Positions 1-12,351 of a stretch of DNA of 64,000 nucleotides are shown here, in pieces. Position numbers and translations under genes: made by a program. Source of the DNA: Biomphalaria glabrata (taxonomy: Eukaryota; Mollusca; Gastropoda; Planorbidae); assembly GCF_947242115.1 (NCBI RefSeq), contig NC_074711.1, positions 37,691,765 through 37,755,764 on the forward strand, in the 5' to 3' direction. Each line of letters begins with the position of its first letter. The stretch's first letter is position 1. Below the pieces are notes generated by a model. That model ran no database searches. It was not told the origin of the DNA and worked only from the letters and a program-made list of their open reading frames with translations.

Positions 1-2168
1 TTTGTCTCAATGCGCTATGATCCTATCACTTGTCTCAATGCGCTATGATCTTATCACTTGTCTCAATGCGCTATGATCCTATCACTTTCTCAATGCGCTA
101 TGATCTTATCATTTGTCTCAATGCGCTATGATCCTATCACTTTCTCAATGCGCTATGATCTTATCATTTGTCTCAATGCGCTATGATCCTATCACTTTCT
201 CAATGCGCTATGATCTTATCATTTGTCTCAATGCGCTATGATCCTATCACTTTCTCAATGCGCTATGATCTTATCATTTGTCTCAATGCGCTATGATCCT
301 ATCACTTGTCTCAATGCGCTATGATCCTATCACTTTCTCAATGCGCTATGATCTTATCATTTGTCTCAATGCGCTATGATCCTATCACTTTCTCAATGCG
401 CTATGATCATCATTTGTCTCAATGCGCTATGATCCTATCACTTTCTCAATGCGCTATGATCTTATCATTTGTCTCAATGCGCTATGATCCTATCACTTTC
501 TCAATGCGCTATGATCTTATCATTTGTCTCAATGCGCTATGATCCTATCATTTGTCTCAATGCGCTATGATCCTATCACTTTCTCAATGCGCTATGATCT
601 TATCATTTGTCTCAATGCGCTATGATCCTATCACTTTCTCAATGCGCTATGATCTTATCATTTGTCTCAATGCGCTATGATCCTATCACTTTCTCAATGC
701 GCTATGATCTTATCATTTGTCTCAATGCGCTATGATCCTATCACTTGTCTCAATGCGCTATGATCCTATCACTTTCTCAATGCGCTATGATCCTATCACT
801 TTCTCAATGCGCTATGATCCTATCACTTTCTCAATGCGCTATGATCCTATCACTTTCTCAATGCGCTATGATCCTATCACTTTCTCAATGCGCTATGATC
901 CTATCATTTGTCTCAATGCGCTATGATCCTATCATTTGTCTCAATGCGCTATGATCCTATCATTTGTCTCAATGCGCTATGATCCTATCACTTGTCTCAA
1001 TGCGCTATGATCTTATCACTTGTCTCAATGCGCTATGATCCTATCACTTTCTCAATGCGCTATGATCTTATCATTTGTCTCAATGCGCTATGATCCTATC
1101 ACTTTCTCAATGCGCTATGATCTTATCATTTGTCTCAATGCGCTATGATCCTATCACTTTCTCAATGCGCTATGATCTTATCATTTGTCTCAATGCGCTA
1201 TGATCCTATCACTTTCTCAATGCGCTATGATCTTATCATTTGTCTCAATGCGCTATGATCCTATCACTTGTCTCAATGCGCTATGATCCTATCACTTTCT
1301 CAATGCGCTATGATCTTATCATTTGTCTCAATGCGCTATGATCCTATCACTTTCTCAATGCGCTATGATCATCATTTGTCTCAATGCGCTATGATCCTAT
1401 CACTTTCTCAATGCGCTATGATCTTATCATTTGTCTCAATGCGCTATGATCCTATCACTTTCTCAATGCGCTATGATCTTATCATTTGTCTCAATGCGCT
1501 ATGATCCTATCATTTGTCTCAATGCGCTATGATCCTATCACTTTCTCAATGCGCTATGATCTTATCATTTGTCTCAATGCGCTATGATCCTATCACTTTC
1601 TCAATGCGCTATGATCTTATCATTTGTCTCAATGCGCTATGATCCTATCACTTTCTCAATGCGCTATGATCTTATCATTTGTCTCAATGCGCTATGATCC
1701 TATCACTTTCTCAATGCGCTATGATCTTATCATTTGTCTCAATGCGCTATGATCCTATCACTTGTCTCAATGCGCTATGATCCTATCACTTTCTCAATGC
1801 GCTATGATCCTATCACTTTCTCAATGCGCTATGATCCTATCACTTTCTCAATGCGCTATGATCCTATCACTTTCTAAATGCGCTATGATCCTATCACTTT
1901 CTCAATGCGCTATGATCCTATCATTTGTCTCAATGCGCTATGATCCTATCACTTTCTCAATGCGCTATGATCCTATCACTTTCTCAATGCGCTATGATCC
2001 TATCACTTTCTCAATGCGCTATGATCCTATCACTTTCTCAATGCGCTATGATCCTATCACTTTCTCAATGCGCTATGATCCTATCACTTTCTCAATGCGC
2101 TATGATCCTATCACTTTCTCAATGCGCTATGATCCTATCACTTTCTCAATGCGCTATGATCCTATCAT
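1..2168. repeat. 27/28-bp minisatellite with 962-bp higher-order repeat
   Basis: About 79 head-to-tail units with core CAATGCGCTATGATC. They come in a 27-bp form (joined by ACTTTCT) and a 28-bp form (joined by TTTGTCT or CTTGTCT), with CCT/CTT variants. The order of variants from position 1 recurs from position 963, giving a 962-bp super-unit; the second copy carries one extra 55-bp dimer. The array runs off the left edge. Short open frames across it are repeat artefacts. Confidence 0.97.
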
Positions 2169-2540
2169 TTTTCTGGAACAGTTGTGAAAGGGGGAGGGAA
2201 GAAGAGGTATCTTTGTGAATGTTAACTTGATAGTGTTTTAAATGCATAAAAAATGTTCAATCAGGGCTCAAGAGTCCTCATGGGGGCTAATTCAAGTTAT
2301 ACCACCCCATCTGTCAAGTAAGATCTCTTTCACTTGTTCAAGATACCAAAGAAAATAAGGAATTACCATTAGTTAATTAAATGATTGGTAAACACTTTTA
2401 TTGATTCTTGTATTGTCACGTAAAAGAAATAATTGTTCCAAAGTTCAGCTTAATCCGGGACTGGGTGTCGGAGAAATAACTTGTATAAACCATACAGACA
2501 GAGTGAGTTGATGTAAGTTTTGTAATAAAAGTACAATATT
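2169..2540 (+). repeat. Dispersed repeat family A (flank of the array)
   Basis: Contains the shared landmarks of a repeat found about nine times here: TTATACCACC, a loose TCAAGTA...CTTTC block, AGTTAATTAA, ATTGATTCTTGT, AAAGAAATAATTG, GGGTGTCGGAGAAATAAC, then a CAGACAGA tract and GAGTTGAT. It lines up with 6290-6560, 24815-25090 and 47283-47555 on this strand. No coding capacity is seen; class unknown. Confidence 0.75.
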
Positions 2541-5094
2541 GATTCTGGATGTTGTCCTATTCCCTTACGTTGTAGAAAGTAAACAACTCTCATCTCATGT
2601 CCACTTACAGCAAAGTTTAAGTTTAATTCCTTGTGTTTAATGGTTTGTATTAGAACATGTTAAAGTGTTCTGTTACGTGAAATATAGGCCTAGCTAGATA
2701 TGGTTTCATTTGCAACAAAATTAGATATATTCTATTAATCCAGAAATATACCAATTCACAAATGTATGTTTCATAATTTGCACGGTGTATTAGCGATAGT
2801 ATATATCAACCCTAAATCCTAAAATCTAGACATTACCCTAAGCCCTAAGCGAAGTAATTACCTTTAAAAGAGGCCCATTTAAACGTACATAAACGTATTG
2901 TTTTTTTAAGTCTGTTTTTTTAATTATCAATTATTGTTGCATGGGAAATTCTTCAATATTAAATGAATCAGATTCGTTTTTAATTGTATTTCTGTAAATA
3001 AATAAAATAGAAAAGGGAAAAAAAGTTTGACAATTAGCGCTTCTCTCCCTTTCCTAATTGTTTACTCTGTAGACGTCAGAACAAAACTTGTTGGCTTTGT
3101 AGTATGTTCTCTTATAGGTTGTTTTTTAAATTGTACACAAAAACAATAAAATTTCTAAATACAAAGATGGGGATATATTATGTATAAACCTAAATACAGA
3201 CCTACTGAGATACATTTTAGAGGATGGATTAGATTTTGATTAGATTGAGAGTACAATCTGTAAAAGCGGGAAATATGAAAGGCACTCAAGGGAAAATGAA
3301 AGATCCACACATTTTAAGGCATGTCATCAAATTGTATATTTTATCGCTCAAACGTATTTCGTAAACTGTAGATAAAAAAGTCAAAATGTCAACAAAGAAC
3401 TAGATCTAGGCCTAGGCCACAACTTACATGCTGCTCTTCTCGATTGTTAGCTCCGGCTTTTATTTGTATGTAGAGTCTAAATAGTCATACTGATAGTTAA
3501 CTGGAACTTCAAACTATCACGATTGAACTCTAAAGGTTGCACTTTAAAAACAAACAACCAAAAGTCCCTATAACACGTAAAGCCAACACTTATCAACTTT
3601 GACTTGAGCGAGACATTATGGCTTGACATGACGTAAACACAAAGCCAAATGTTACGTTCCAATTGCAACAGAGTAGGTGGGAATGCAGCTAGCATTTTTT
3701 CCCACTGTTTCACACCCCCCCCCAACTCCTCATTATTACCCCTCCAATACTTTTACTCCCCTCCCCCCAGTGCACCTTGGCGTTGCAGTGCAGCGGTTCG
3801 CCAGAAATGTTGCATACATTGAAATAGCGGGAACAAAAAAGAGAGGCCTAAGTACAACCAAACGTGATCTTTTGTTGTTGTTAGCAAAGTTCATTCCTCG
3901 AGCAGTCGGCCAAAATGAAATATTACAGTTAGAAAACCAGTGGGGGCCAAAATCTTTTTGACTTGGGAGGGGGGGTGATAGAAATTAAAAAAAATTCCGA
4001 GATATGTGTCACAGGACGCATCCTCATTAAAAAAAATAACTCTTCGAAACCACTGGAACCAAGCCTTTGTGGCTTCATAACAGTAGCGTAGCTTTGGTGT
4101 ATGATGCTCGGAGCGGCAGCTTCTTGAGATACACCAAGACATGTCCTAACTTGTGCCAGAAAAAATAATATTTCAATAACCTCCAAACGAAAACAAAACA
4201 AAAACAGCGTTGATTTTTGTTTTTTTCAAACCAAGTTGTAGTCATTGTTAACGTACTCCTAATTAGCAATAAACCAATGTTACGAAAAGAGACTACAGTT
4301 AAATCTTACGTGGTTTCTTGCTGGGAAATAAACTATAAATAAATGTAAATTCACTTTTACTTCCAGCTCTTGTTCAATAGTTACAATTACAAAGTAAGTG
4401 AGTTGTAGGGCCTACATTTGTCATCGTTGGTCGCAAGTAATTTTTGATTGACTATAGATTGGAAAAACTTGGCTCGCATGTAACCACACCTACTGCAATT
4501 GTCGGAAATATGCGAATCAAGATTACGATATTCGGGTCTGAATCCTTTAGCCGATATTTTTTTTTATTTAACTCAAAAGCTCAACAGGTTCTTCTTTCGG
4601 AAGTTCTGGAGGCTCTGAAGAACCTTAGAGAACCATTGAAGCCTCTTACGCTTCAGACGAAATTCTTTTCTGTCAACGTAGTTAGGATTTGAAAGCTTCA
4701 TGGCCTTTCATTGGCTGATTCTTTATTTATATTACAGTATTACAATGAACTGGCTAATGTTATAATAAAAAAAGGCAAAAATGCTAAACAATGGATTAAA
4801 ATTTTCAAAAAGCATAGTGATATGTAAATAAACTATAACAATTATCTAAATCTAGAGTCCACGATTCGAGGTATATTTATAAAATTTTAATGTAGATCAA
4901 ACCATTGTACTGAACAATGAAGTAAAAAATGTAGCATCATAATTTTGTCCCTCATAAAACCAGAGCATTAAACATTGAAATAACAACATGTACCATGTGT
5001 CTCAGAAGAAAGTGGGCATGTGAAACTGCGTTGCCTTCAGAGATTTAAACAAATCTAGTAAATTTCATTCAAGCTAATCTCGTCGCTTTTAAGG
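2541..5094. other. AT-rich DNA with no recognised gene
   Basis: About 2.5 kb of AT-rich sequence with short homopolymers and a C-rich patch near 3711-3770. Open frames are short and lack family motifs or plausible splice partners. Nothing here can be assigned. Confidence 0.6.
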
Positions 5095-5782
5095 GAAATT
5101 GATAACCGTCTGGCCAGTGCCAGTGGTGCTTTTGGACGCCTCCAGGTGAGAGTTTAGTGGAAAAAATTGTCCCGCCTGCCAACAAAATCAATGTCTACCA
5201 AGCAGTGATTCTTTCATTCCTTCTAGGCCTATATGGATCTAAGACATGTGTATTATAAAGAAAGCAACTCAGACTACTTGAACTCTTTCACCAAAGATAG
5301 CCTACTTGCACTCCATCCAGACCGTACTAACAGCGATGTCCTTGCAAACGCCGGTATGGAAAGTATACAGGGGCTTCTTATGGTTTGACAGTTACACTGG
5401 GCGGGGCATGTATCTCGTTTGGGTGACGAACGTATGCGAAAATGTCTCTCGTATGGGTGACGAACTTATGCGAAAATGTCGTTTTTGGTGAGCTGAAGGT
5501 GGTCGACGTAACAAAGGTGCACAACGAAAACGCTTTAAAAACCAGCTTAGGCGCCAAGTTGCTTAAACTGACATAGAAGAGAGCACCTAGTTGCATGCTG
5601 CTTCAGACAGCGGGATACAAATTTGAAATCTGCTGCCGAGGACAGACGTAGACGGCGAAAAGAAAATCTAAATTGACCACAAACGGACAATGGTTCTGCC
5701 TGCGCTGGAAGTGGCAGAATATGTAGGTCACAGCTGGGGCTGCGTTGCCACGGGAAATACTGCATTTCTCATTAATCTTCGG
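5095..5782 (+). mobile_element. LINE 3' fragment (C-terminal end of reverse transcriptase ORF)
   Basis: Translated in shifting frames it gives the typical end of a LINE ORF2: a SGAFGRL-like stretch, INVYQAVI, a LYGSKT-like motif, RLLELFHQR-like, GHVSRMGDE-like, then ESTWLHAAS and a C-terminal Cys-rich finger before the stop. Several frame changes and stops show a dead, 5'-truncated copy. Its tail (CTCATTAATCTTCGG) is interrupted by a SINE and resumes at 6032-6050. The same 3' end recurs at 7925, 21690, 22408 and 45041. Confidence 0.8.
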
Positions 5783-6016
5783 GGTCGCGATGGCTGAGTG
5801 ATTAAGCGCTTGGATTCCGAACCTCGGTGAAGACTTGGATTTTGAATTTCTCTAATAGGTACCTGACTTTAGTTGGGTAAAGTAAAGACGGTTGGTCGTT
5901 GTGCTGGCCACATGGCACCCTGCTCATTAACCGTTGGCCATAGAAACAGATGATCTTACGTCATCTGCCCCATAGATCACAAGGTCTGAAAGGGAAAACT
6001 TAAGTTGGTTTTTTTA
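5783..6016 (+). mobile_element. tRNA-derived SINE, family 1, with target duplication
   Basis: The head resembles a tRNA (GGCTGAGTGATTAAGCGC, an A-box-like stretch); the B-box part is deleted. The body has the family landmark GGTTGGTCGTTGTGCTGGCC, then CAGATGATCTTACGTCATC and a GGTCTGAAAGGGAAA end. It is bounded by near-identical 15-bp repeats at 5768-5782 and 6017-6031, which form a target-site duplication in a LINE tail. Confidence 0.85.
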
Positions 6017-6149
6017 CTCATTAATCTTTGGACTGGAAGACAAGCCTTATCAGATCTAGATTCTAGACTAACAATAATAAATATGTGTGAATTACAAATA
6101 TTTGGATCACTTGTTTTTGTATTGTTTAGCAGCATTTTCATGATTTTAG

Positions 6150-6560
6150 CGTTCTCAATGAGCTATGATGCTATCATTTGTCCGGACCAGTTGGGAAAGG
6201 GGGGGGGGAGAAAACGGGTGGGGGTGAGTGTAAATGTTACCGTGATCGTTTATTAAATGTATTTTTTTTTTAAATTGATCATTCAGAGCTCAAACCTCCT
6301 CAAGGAATTCAACTTATACCACCACATGTGTCAAGTACTATTTCTTTCTCTTGTTCTATACCAATGAAAATTATTAATTACCAATAGTTCATTAACTAAT
6401 AGTTGTTGGTTGTTGTTTTTTTTTTATGTATTCTTGATTTGTCAGGTACAAGAAATAATTGTGCTAAAATTCAACTTGATCTGAGATTGGGCGTGGGAGA
6501 AATAACATTTTATAAGACAGACAGACAGACAGTGTGAGTTAATAAAAGCTTTGTAAAACA
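6150..6560 (+). repeat. Dispersed repeat family A copy with a single minisatellite unit
   Basis: Starts with TTCTCAATGAGCTATGATG, a diverged single copy of the unit amplified at 1-2168, then a GGACCAGTTGGGAAAGGGG stretch matching 2174-2196, then the family A body and CAGACAGAC tract. It looks like the unamplified form of the element that hosts the left-edge array. Confidence 0.8.
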
Positions 6561-7290
6561 ATATAGGAGATTAATAAAGTAGCAAAATAAATAATTATTT
6601 CATTTTTTTTCGTGTATGTAGGCCTACAATGTGTAGGTTTCACTGATTAATTTGTATCCTTAGTTTGATGCCCCTCATCACCGGCGGCCCGCTTCATAGA
6701 TAAGTACGCCTCTGCCTCATTATGCACTGTGGATAGAGGTTTTGAGGATAGCATGGCGCCAGAGGCGAATATGCGCGCGGCACGAAGTTGGTTATTACTA
6801 TATTTAGCAATATGTTTCTTGGCGCAACAAGATCTACTCGTTAAGCTGCCGACAGTATTTTCTTTCTTTCTGGCACAAATTATTTGTAAAATGCATGGCA
6901 TTTGCAGGCAAGGTACTAGAAAGTAGGAAATAATGTTTCCAACTTTGATTAGCTTTTCTATAAACTAATTAATTATCTTACAAAATGACTAGAACAGACA
7001 AAGTAAGCAATGCTCAGTCTATGAATAGATTTATTAATGACTTATAGACACACATGTAGAGCCATATGAAAAAATACTTTCACACTGTCATTAATATGTT
7101 CACCTTGTTAATTGATTACTCTCGTGCTGGGGATTTTAAAGTGTTCTTAATTGCTGGTCATGTGGTTTTTCTTAGAAACTGTCAAACTGATGGTAAGGTG
7201 ACAGAATCTTGTAACCCAATGTGGAAGGAGTCTTCGTGAAAATGTCCAAATAGACAAATTTGTCTTCGTTTGTAAAAAAAAAAATGAAGA
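6561..7290. other. No recognised gene
   Basis: AT-rich sequence. A minus-strand open frame at 6647-6901 has a faint resemblance to transposase C-termini (RIFASGAMLSSKP) but lacks enough context to call. Confidence 0.45.
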
Positions 7291-7299
7291 CAATTTACT

Positions 7300-7405
7300 T
7301 CCTTGTGCAAACATCCCGCAGGACGACGGGGATAGTAGCGGGCAGGGTTTGACCATCGAAAAGTCCGAACTACAGTTCTCCTGCCTACCTCTGTGACTCA
7401 AAAAT
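7300..7405 (-). mobile_element. SINE family 2 fragment
   Basis: Read on the minus strand it carries GTTCGGACTTTTCGATGG, a B-box-like segment and CCCCGTCGTCCTGCGGGA. It matches a second copy at 47160-47280, also on the minus strand. Confidence 0.6.
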
Positions 7406-7924
7406 TCCATGTGTATGTAGACCGGTTGTAGAAAGAATATTTAGGCGAGAGCAAGTCTATTGTGCTGGTGCTTAGAACAAGAAGTAATGTCTTGTCTTGT
7501 GCGTTAAAACAATTATTAATATAGTAATTAATCCACCACCATCTTACAGGTGGAAGACCTTTATTCATACGAGGGTGCCAATTATAGTGATTGGGCGGTG
7601 CAAAATAATTAAGAAAAAACTTGCAAGATAATAGTAAGGATTTTGTGTACGATGCGACAGACCAAAAAGAAATGAACCACTGCTTAGATGCCTTCCAGGG
7701 AAAAAAAAGTTCGTATGTTTCAACCTAGTCAATTATTCCTTATTGACCTGTCTACGTAATACATATAAGAGCTACAGCTAGGCCACAAGTATACAGACAA
7801 CATGAGGACAAATACAACTCATCAGTGTACGTGGTGAACTGTCCGCCATCAGTTGCCTGCAGTTCTGCAGCCAGTTTTAGGTATCATTCAAACAAATAGT
7901 TACTCCCCACACCAATAAAGCTGG
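7406..7924. other. No recognised gene
   Basis: AT-rich intergenic sequence without clear family motifs. It ends in CCAATAAAGCTGGTC, which resembles the tail found beside other LINE 3' ends here. Confidence 0.4.
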
Positions 7925-8215
7925 TCTTCGAGTCCGAAGATTAGTGAGGAATGCAGTATTTCCCGTGGCTGCGCAGCCCCAGCCGTGACCTACATATTTT
8001 GCCACATCCAGGGCACGCATAACCATTGTCCGCAGGTGGACGATTAAGATTTTCTTTTCGCCATCTGCGTCCTCGGAAGCGATTTTCTTTTGGTCTCAAT
8101 GTGTATCCCACGGCCTTTGTGAGTGACCTCCAGCTGTCTCGTTGTGAGGCCGCATGCAACCAGGTGCTCTCATCTATGTCAGCTGACGCTCCCCACACCA
8201 AAGCCTGTATACAAA
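7925..8215 (-). mobile_element. LINE 3' end with intact C-terminal Cys finger
   Basis: Minus-strand translation reads ADIDESTWLHAASQRDSWRS, then VGYTLRPKENR and a terminal finger CPGCGKICRSRLGLRSH before the stop at 7941-7943. C-x2-C...H-x-K-x-C fingers of this kind close ORF2 in several LINE groups. The frame is open and continues without a break into the adjacent 33-bp array. It is a short 5'-truncated copy, the best preserved of the five related 3' ends. Confidence 0.8.
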
Positions 8216-8220
8216 TAACA

Positions 8221-9111
8221 ATTGGACAGAAGAGTGTGAACCTAAGCTCTAGCATTGGACAGAAGAGTGTGAACCTAAGCTCTAGCATTGGACAGAAGAA
8301 TGTGAACCTAAGCTCTAGCATTGGACAGAAGAGTGTGAACCTAAGCTCTAACATTGGACAGAAGAGTGTGAACCTAAGCTCTAGCATTGGACAGAAGAGT
8401 GTGAACATAAGCTCTAGCATTGGACAGAAGAGTGTGAACCTAAGCTCTAGCATTGGACAGAAGAGTGTGAACCTAATCTCTAACATTGGACAGAAGAGTG
8501 TGAACCTAAGCTCTAACATTGGACAGAAGAGTGTGAACCTAAGCTCTAACATTGGACAGAAGAGTGTGAACCTAAGCTCTAACATTGGACAGAAGAGTGT
8601 GAACTTAAGCTCTAGCATTGGACAGAAGAGTGTGAACCTAAGCTCTAGCATTGGACAGAAGAGTGTGAACCTAAGCTCTAGCATTGGACAGAAGAGTGTG
8701 AACCTAATCTCTAACATTGGACAGAAGAGTGTGAACCTAAGCTCTAACATTGGACAGAAGAGTGTGAACCTAAGCTCTAACATTGGACAGAAGAGTGTGA
8801 ACCTAAGCTCTAACATTGGACAGAAGAGTGTGAACCTAAGCTCTAGCATTGGACAGAAGAGTGTGAACCTAAGCTCTAGCATTGGACAGAAGAGTGTGAA
8901 CCTAAGCTCTAACATTGGACAGAAGAGTGTGAACCTAAGCTCTAGCATTGGACAGAAGAGTGTGAACCTAAGCTCTAGCATTGGACAGAAGAGTGTGAAC
9001 CTAAGCTCTAACATTGGACAGAAGAGTGTGAACCTAAGCTCTAGCATTGGACAGAAGAGTGTGAACCTAAGCTCTAACATTGGACAGAAGAGTGTGAACC
9101 TAAGCTCTAGC
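8221..9111. repeat. 33-bp minisatellite, 27 units, open on both strands
   Basis: Exactly 27 units of 33 bp, core ATTGGACAGAAGAGTGTGAA followed by CCTAAGCTCTA(G/A)C. Because 33 is a multiple of three and units hold no stop in two frames, the plus strand reads IGQKSVNLSSS repeats and the minus strand CPMLELRFTLF repeats. The variant order of units 8-14 is repeated in units 15-20 (231-bp super-unit). The minus frame runs into the LINE C-terminus at 7941-8215. Confidence 0.96.
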
Positions 9112-11180
9112 AATGGACAGTTCAAAGTTGTTTTGTTGTTTTCCATTCTTACAAATTTAGCTGCAATTTAGTGGCAACTGAAAAGATCCTATTTTATCAT
9201 CACTATGTTTTTCTGAGTTGTTGTTGTTTTCAGGTCAATATAATTTTTAAACTATCATAACAAGTAACAGTTAACAATTAAAAAGGTCAAATATTTCACT
9301 TAGATCCTATCTGATTATTTATTCTTAGAATACTAAATGCATAAGTACATAAATAAATGACCACTACAGTGTACATTAAAATACTGATTAAATACATACA
9401 ATGAAACAAGGTGGTAAAATTGTAAGATAGAATGTATGTACACTACTATCACAATATTGGCTGCTACATGGCAGTGTTAACAAACATGAACAATGTTTCA
9501 ACAAGCTTACCAACCTGTACTTAGGAAAGATTTACACAAGAATCATACATTTCATGTTTACATATACATTGCATTCATCTTTATGGGCATAAGATTACTG
9601 TCATGTTTCAACAGATATGTCAAATGAGATAAAGCCTTCTATTCACTGAATAGAAATATGAAATTAACCAGTTTTTTTAAAACTTGTGTAATGTAACCAG
9701 TGCATTTTTTTTTGTGATGGTACGCACCGAACAATGAACCGCCACCTTTTTCAATGTGGGGAAAAATTATTACTTTTCTAGCATTTTAACGTTTATTATT
9801 AATTTGTTATTGCGTGCAATAAGAATTAAAATATAAAATGCGAAACTGCTTAATAATATGATAATAAAACAATTTAAGTTGGTTAATTATAAAATAAAAT
9901 TGTTTTAGACATTTAGTATCTTTGCCGTTGTGATTTAGCTTGCATCTAGGTGTGAACTGGTAGCTCAAAGTTAGGCCATTCATCACTGAGTACCGGCACC
10001 TATTTTGGTTTACTGAATGTAACATAATGTCTTTGCTTCAGGTGAAAAACAGAACTGAAAAAAAGAATCAGGTAATGGTCCCAACTAAAATATTTTCATA
10101 AAACACATTGGTATATCAAACAGAAAATTTCATAAAAATAATTTAAAGATGGTCTACATTACAAATTCATTCAATAATAAAACATCCAATTAACCAATGT
10201 ATTATCCTAATTCAAAATTAGCAGTGTTCTCATGACAATTTACAGTTCTTTTATTGCATACTCACTTTATTGCAGTTTTCATTTTTTAATTAATATTTAT
10301 ATATATAAATATTTATTGCAACCTTTCACTATTCCTTAGGATTCGCTGGTGCTCTTCTTTCTAAAGTATTTCTTTGCCCCCCACTCAACATACACATCAT
10401 ACAATAATAAAGAGATTTGATTCTTGCATTAAAAATGTAATATAGTAAATCAAAGAAGCATAAATACACTACTTGACCCCAATTTGAAAATATTTTTTTT
10501 TTGAAAACAGATAAGACATTTTGTGTTCCCTGCAAAAATCAGAATTGAAAATAAATGTAAAAAAAAATAAAATAAAAAATAAGGTTACAAAGACTTTGTG
10601 TAGAAAAAAACACACACTCCAAATTGACCCCCCCCCCTCCCGCAAGCGACCCACTCAGGCAGGTAAAAAGGGTTCCCAGTCACTTCATCCCCTGTTCTTT
10701 TCATCCCCTGTTCTTTTCATCGTCTGATCATTTTATCTAACAAATAGTAATTGTAGAAATCATGAAATAAGCAATATTAAATATATTTGTTTTTATTTAC
10801 ATGACAAAAAGTGTAACACATTAGATAAGAATAAAATTAAATGCCATTGAAACTATAAAAATGTAACATTTAAAGATATAGAGGTCATGTAAAAATGTTT
10901 TTATGTGTTCACCTAAACAAAGATAGATAGGCTTTGTAAGTACAGAAGATTCATATTGCTGAACCATGTTTGTAATTCTCTTTGTCTAGAACACAATTTA
11001 CAACTTCAATGTTTAAAGGGAATTAAAGCAAAACTTATATAGGCAACATGATATCCTGTGGATGGGTGAAGTCAGCCTTTATTAGAAAAAAATAAAACCT
11101 TATTTCAAGCTAAAAATTACCCACACATTTTCAAGAAAGAGCATTTGAAAAATAAAATAAAGTGAAAGATGGTGGTCAGG
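9112..11180. other. AT-rich intergenic DNA
   Basis: About 2 kb of AT-rich sequence with short homopolymers. A C-run near 10627 and a doubled CATCCCCTGTTCTTTT motif at 10687-10720 are the only structure noted. No gene is supported. Confidence 0.55.
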
Positions 11181-11181
11181 A

Positions 11182-11541
11182 GTTATCAGCAGCATGATCA
11201 TTAGTATTCTAATCGTTCTCATCTCTTAAGTGATTTCCACTACTTCCACCACACCTTGGCCTTTGATGATAAGTTATCAGCGGCATGGTCATAAGTATTC
11301 TAATCATTCTCAACTCTTAAGTGATTTCCACTACTTCCATCACACCTTGGCCTTTGATGATAAGTTATCAGCGGCATGGTCATAAGTATTCTAATCATTC
11401 TCAACTCTTAAGTGATTTCCACTACTTCCACCACACCTTGGCCTTTGATGATAAGTTATCAGCGGCATGGTCATTAGTATTCTAATCATTCTCATCTCTC
11501 AAAAGATTTCCACTACTTCCATCACACCTTGGCCTTTGATC
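11182..11541. repeat. 91-bp tandem repeat, four copies
   Basis: Copies begin at 11182, 11273, 11364 and 11455 with GTTATCAGCGGCATGGTCAT and end with CACCTTGGCCTTTGATGATA. The fourth copy ends in a diverged CATTACG. Copies differ by only a few substitutions, so the amplification is young. Confidence 0.95.
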
Positions 11542-11812
11542 ATTACGTCATGCAAAGGATAATATTATAATATATATTACATCCCCCACATCCAATAGAA
11601 GCGCTATAGCTAAGTACAGACCCAGATTTACAATATAGTATTACTCATCAAGAATGTAAAGTGGAAGGGGAAACACTATAAACGCATTAATAACATGTCA
11701 AAAAATATCAAAAAGCATTCTACATAATCATATTTATATATTAGATAAAATGAGGGCTTAAAATCAAAGCCTTAACAGCACAATTAAACAATAAATAAGA
11801 AAAATTTAATTG

Positions 11813-11905
11813 GGGATAAAATGACCAGGGATAAAATGACCAAGGATAAAATGACCGGGGATGAAGTGACCAGGGATGAAGTCAACGGGGATGAAATGAC
11901 TGGTA
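11813..11905. repeat. 15-bp minisatellite, about six units
   Basis: Units of form GGGGATAAAATGACC or GGGGATGAAGTGACC. On the minus strand it reads as an FIPGH repeat within an unsupported open frame. Confidence 0.9.
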
Positions 11906-12351
11906 AAAAGGCAAGTTTCAAAATTATGTTCAGCATGAATATCAGAAAGTACAAACAACCACAACCCTATCTCCGCCCATAACAATAAGAAGAGACATGT
12001 CAGTTTTGAAAGTATTTTCAACACTATTGTATTGTTAGACTGACTGACAACATGATACCACAGGATAGGGAGATCTATTAATGTTATTATGATTGCTTTT
12101 GATTTTAAAAGAAAGGTGAATAAAAGATGCTTTTGAACTGCAAGTTATGTTGTGCAAATGTCTTAGAAGAAGCCCCTCTCTCTAATAAACCTGACAGAAA
12201 TGAGACAACAACCTGACAGTGCAGCGCAGATAGAGAACTAATTAATACATTCATCAACCATCACAACTGTAAGTCTGTCAGGATCAGAAACAAAAATGTT
12301 AACAGATAAATATAAATATGTCTTTTGTCCTAAACAATAATTTCATATAAA

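Noticed and set aside
306-2218. Series of open frames with MSQCAMILSL-type repeats
   Set aside because: They are frame readings of the 27/28-bp minisatellite, start at non-ATG codons, and have no other coding evidence.
2833-2850. Telomere-like CCCTAAGCCCTAAG
   Set aside because: Only two irregular units, not a TTAGGG array.
4444-4692. 82-codon open frame
   Set aside because: Non-ATG start, no motif, no splice partner, AT-rich surroundings.
6647-6901. Possible transposase C-terminus on the minus strand
   Set aside because: Only a short RIFASGAMLSSKP stretch resembles such proteins, with no flanking TIR or further domain.
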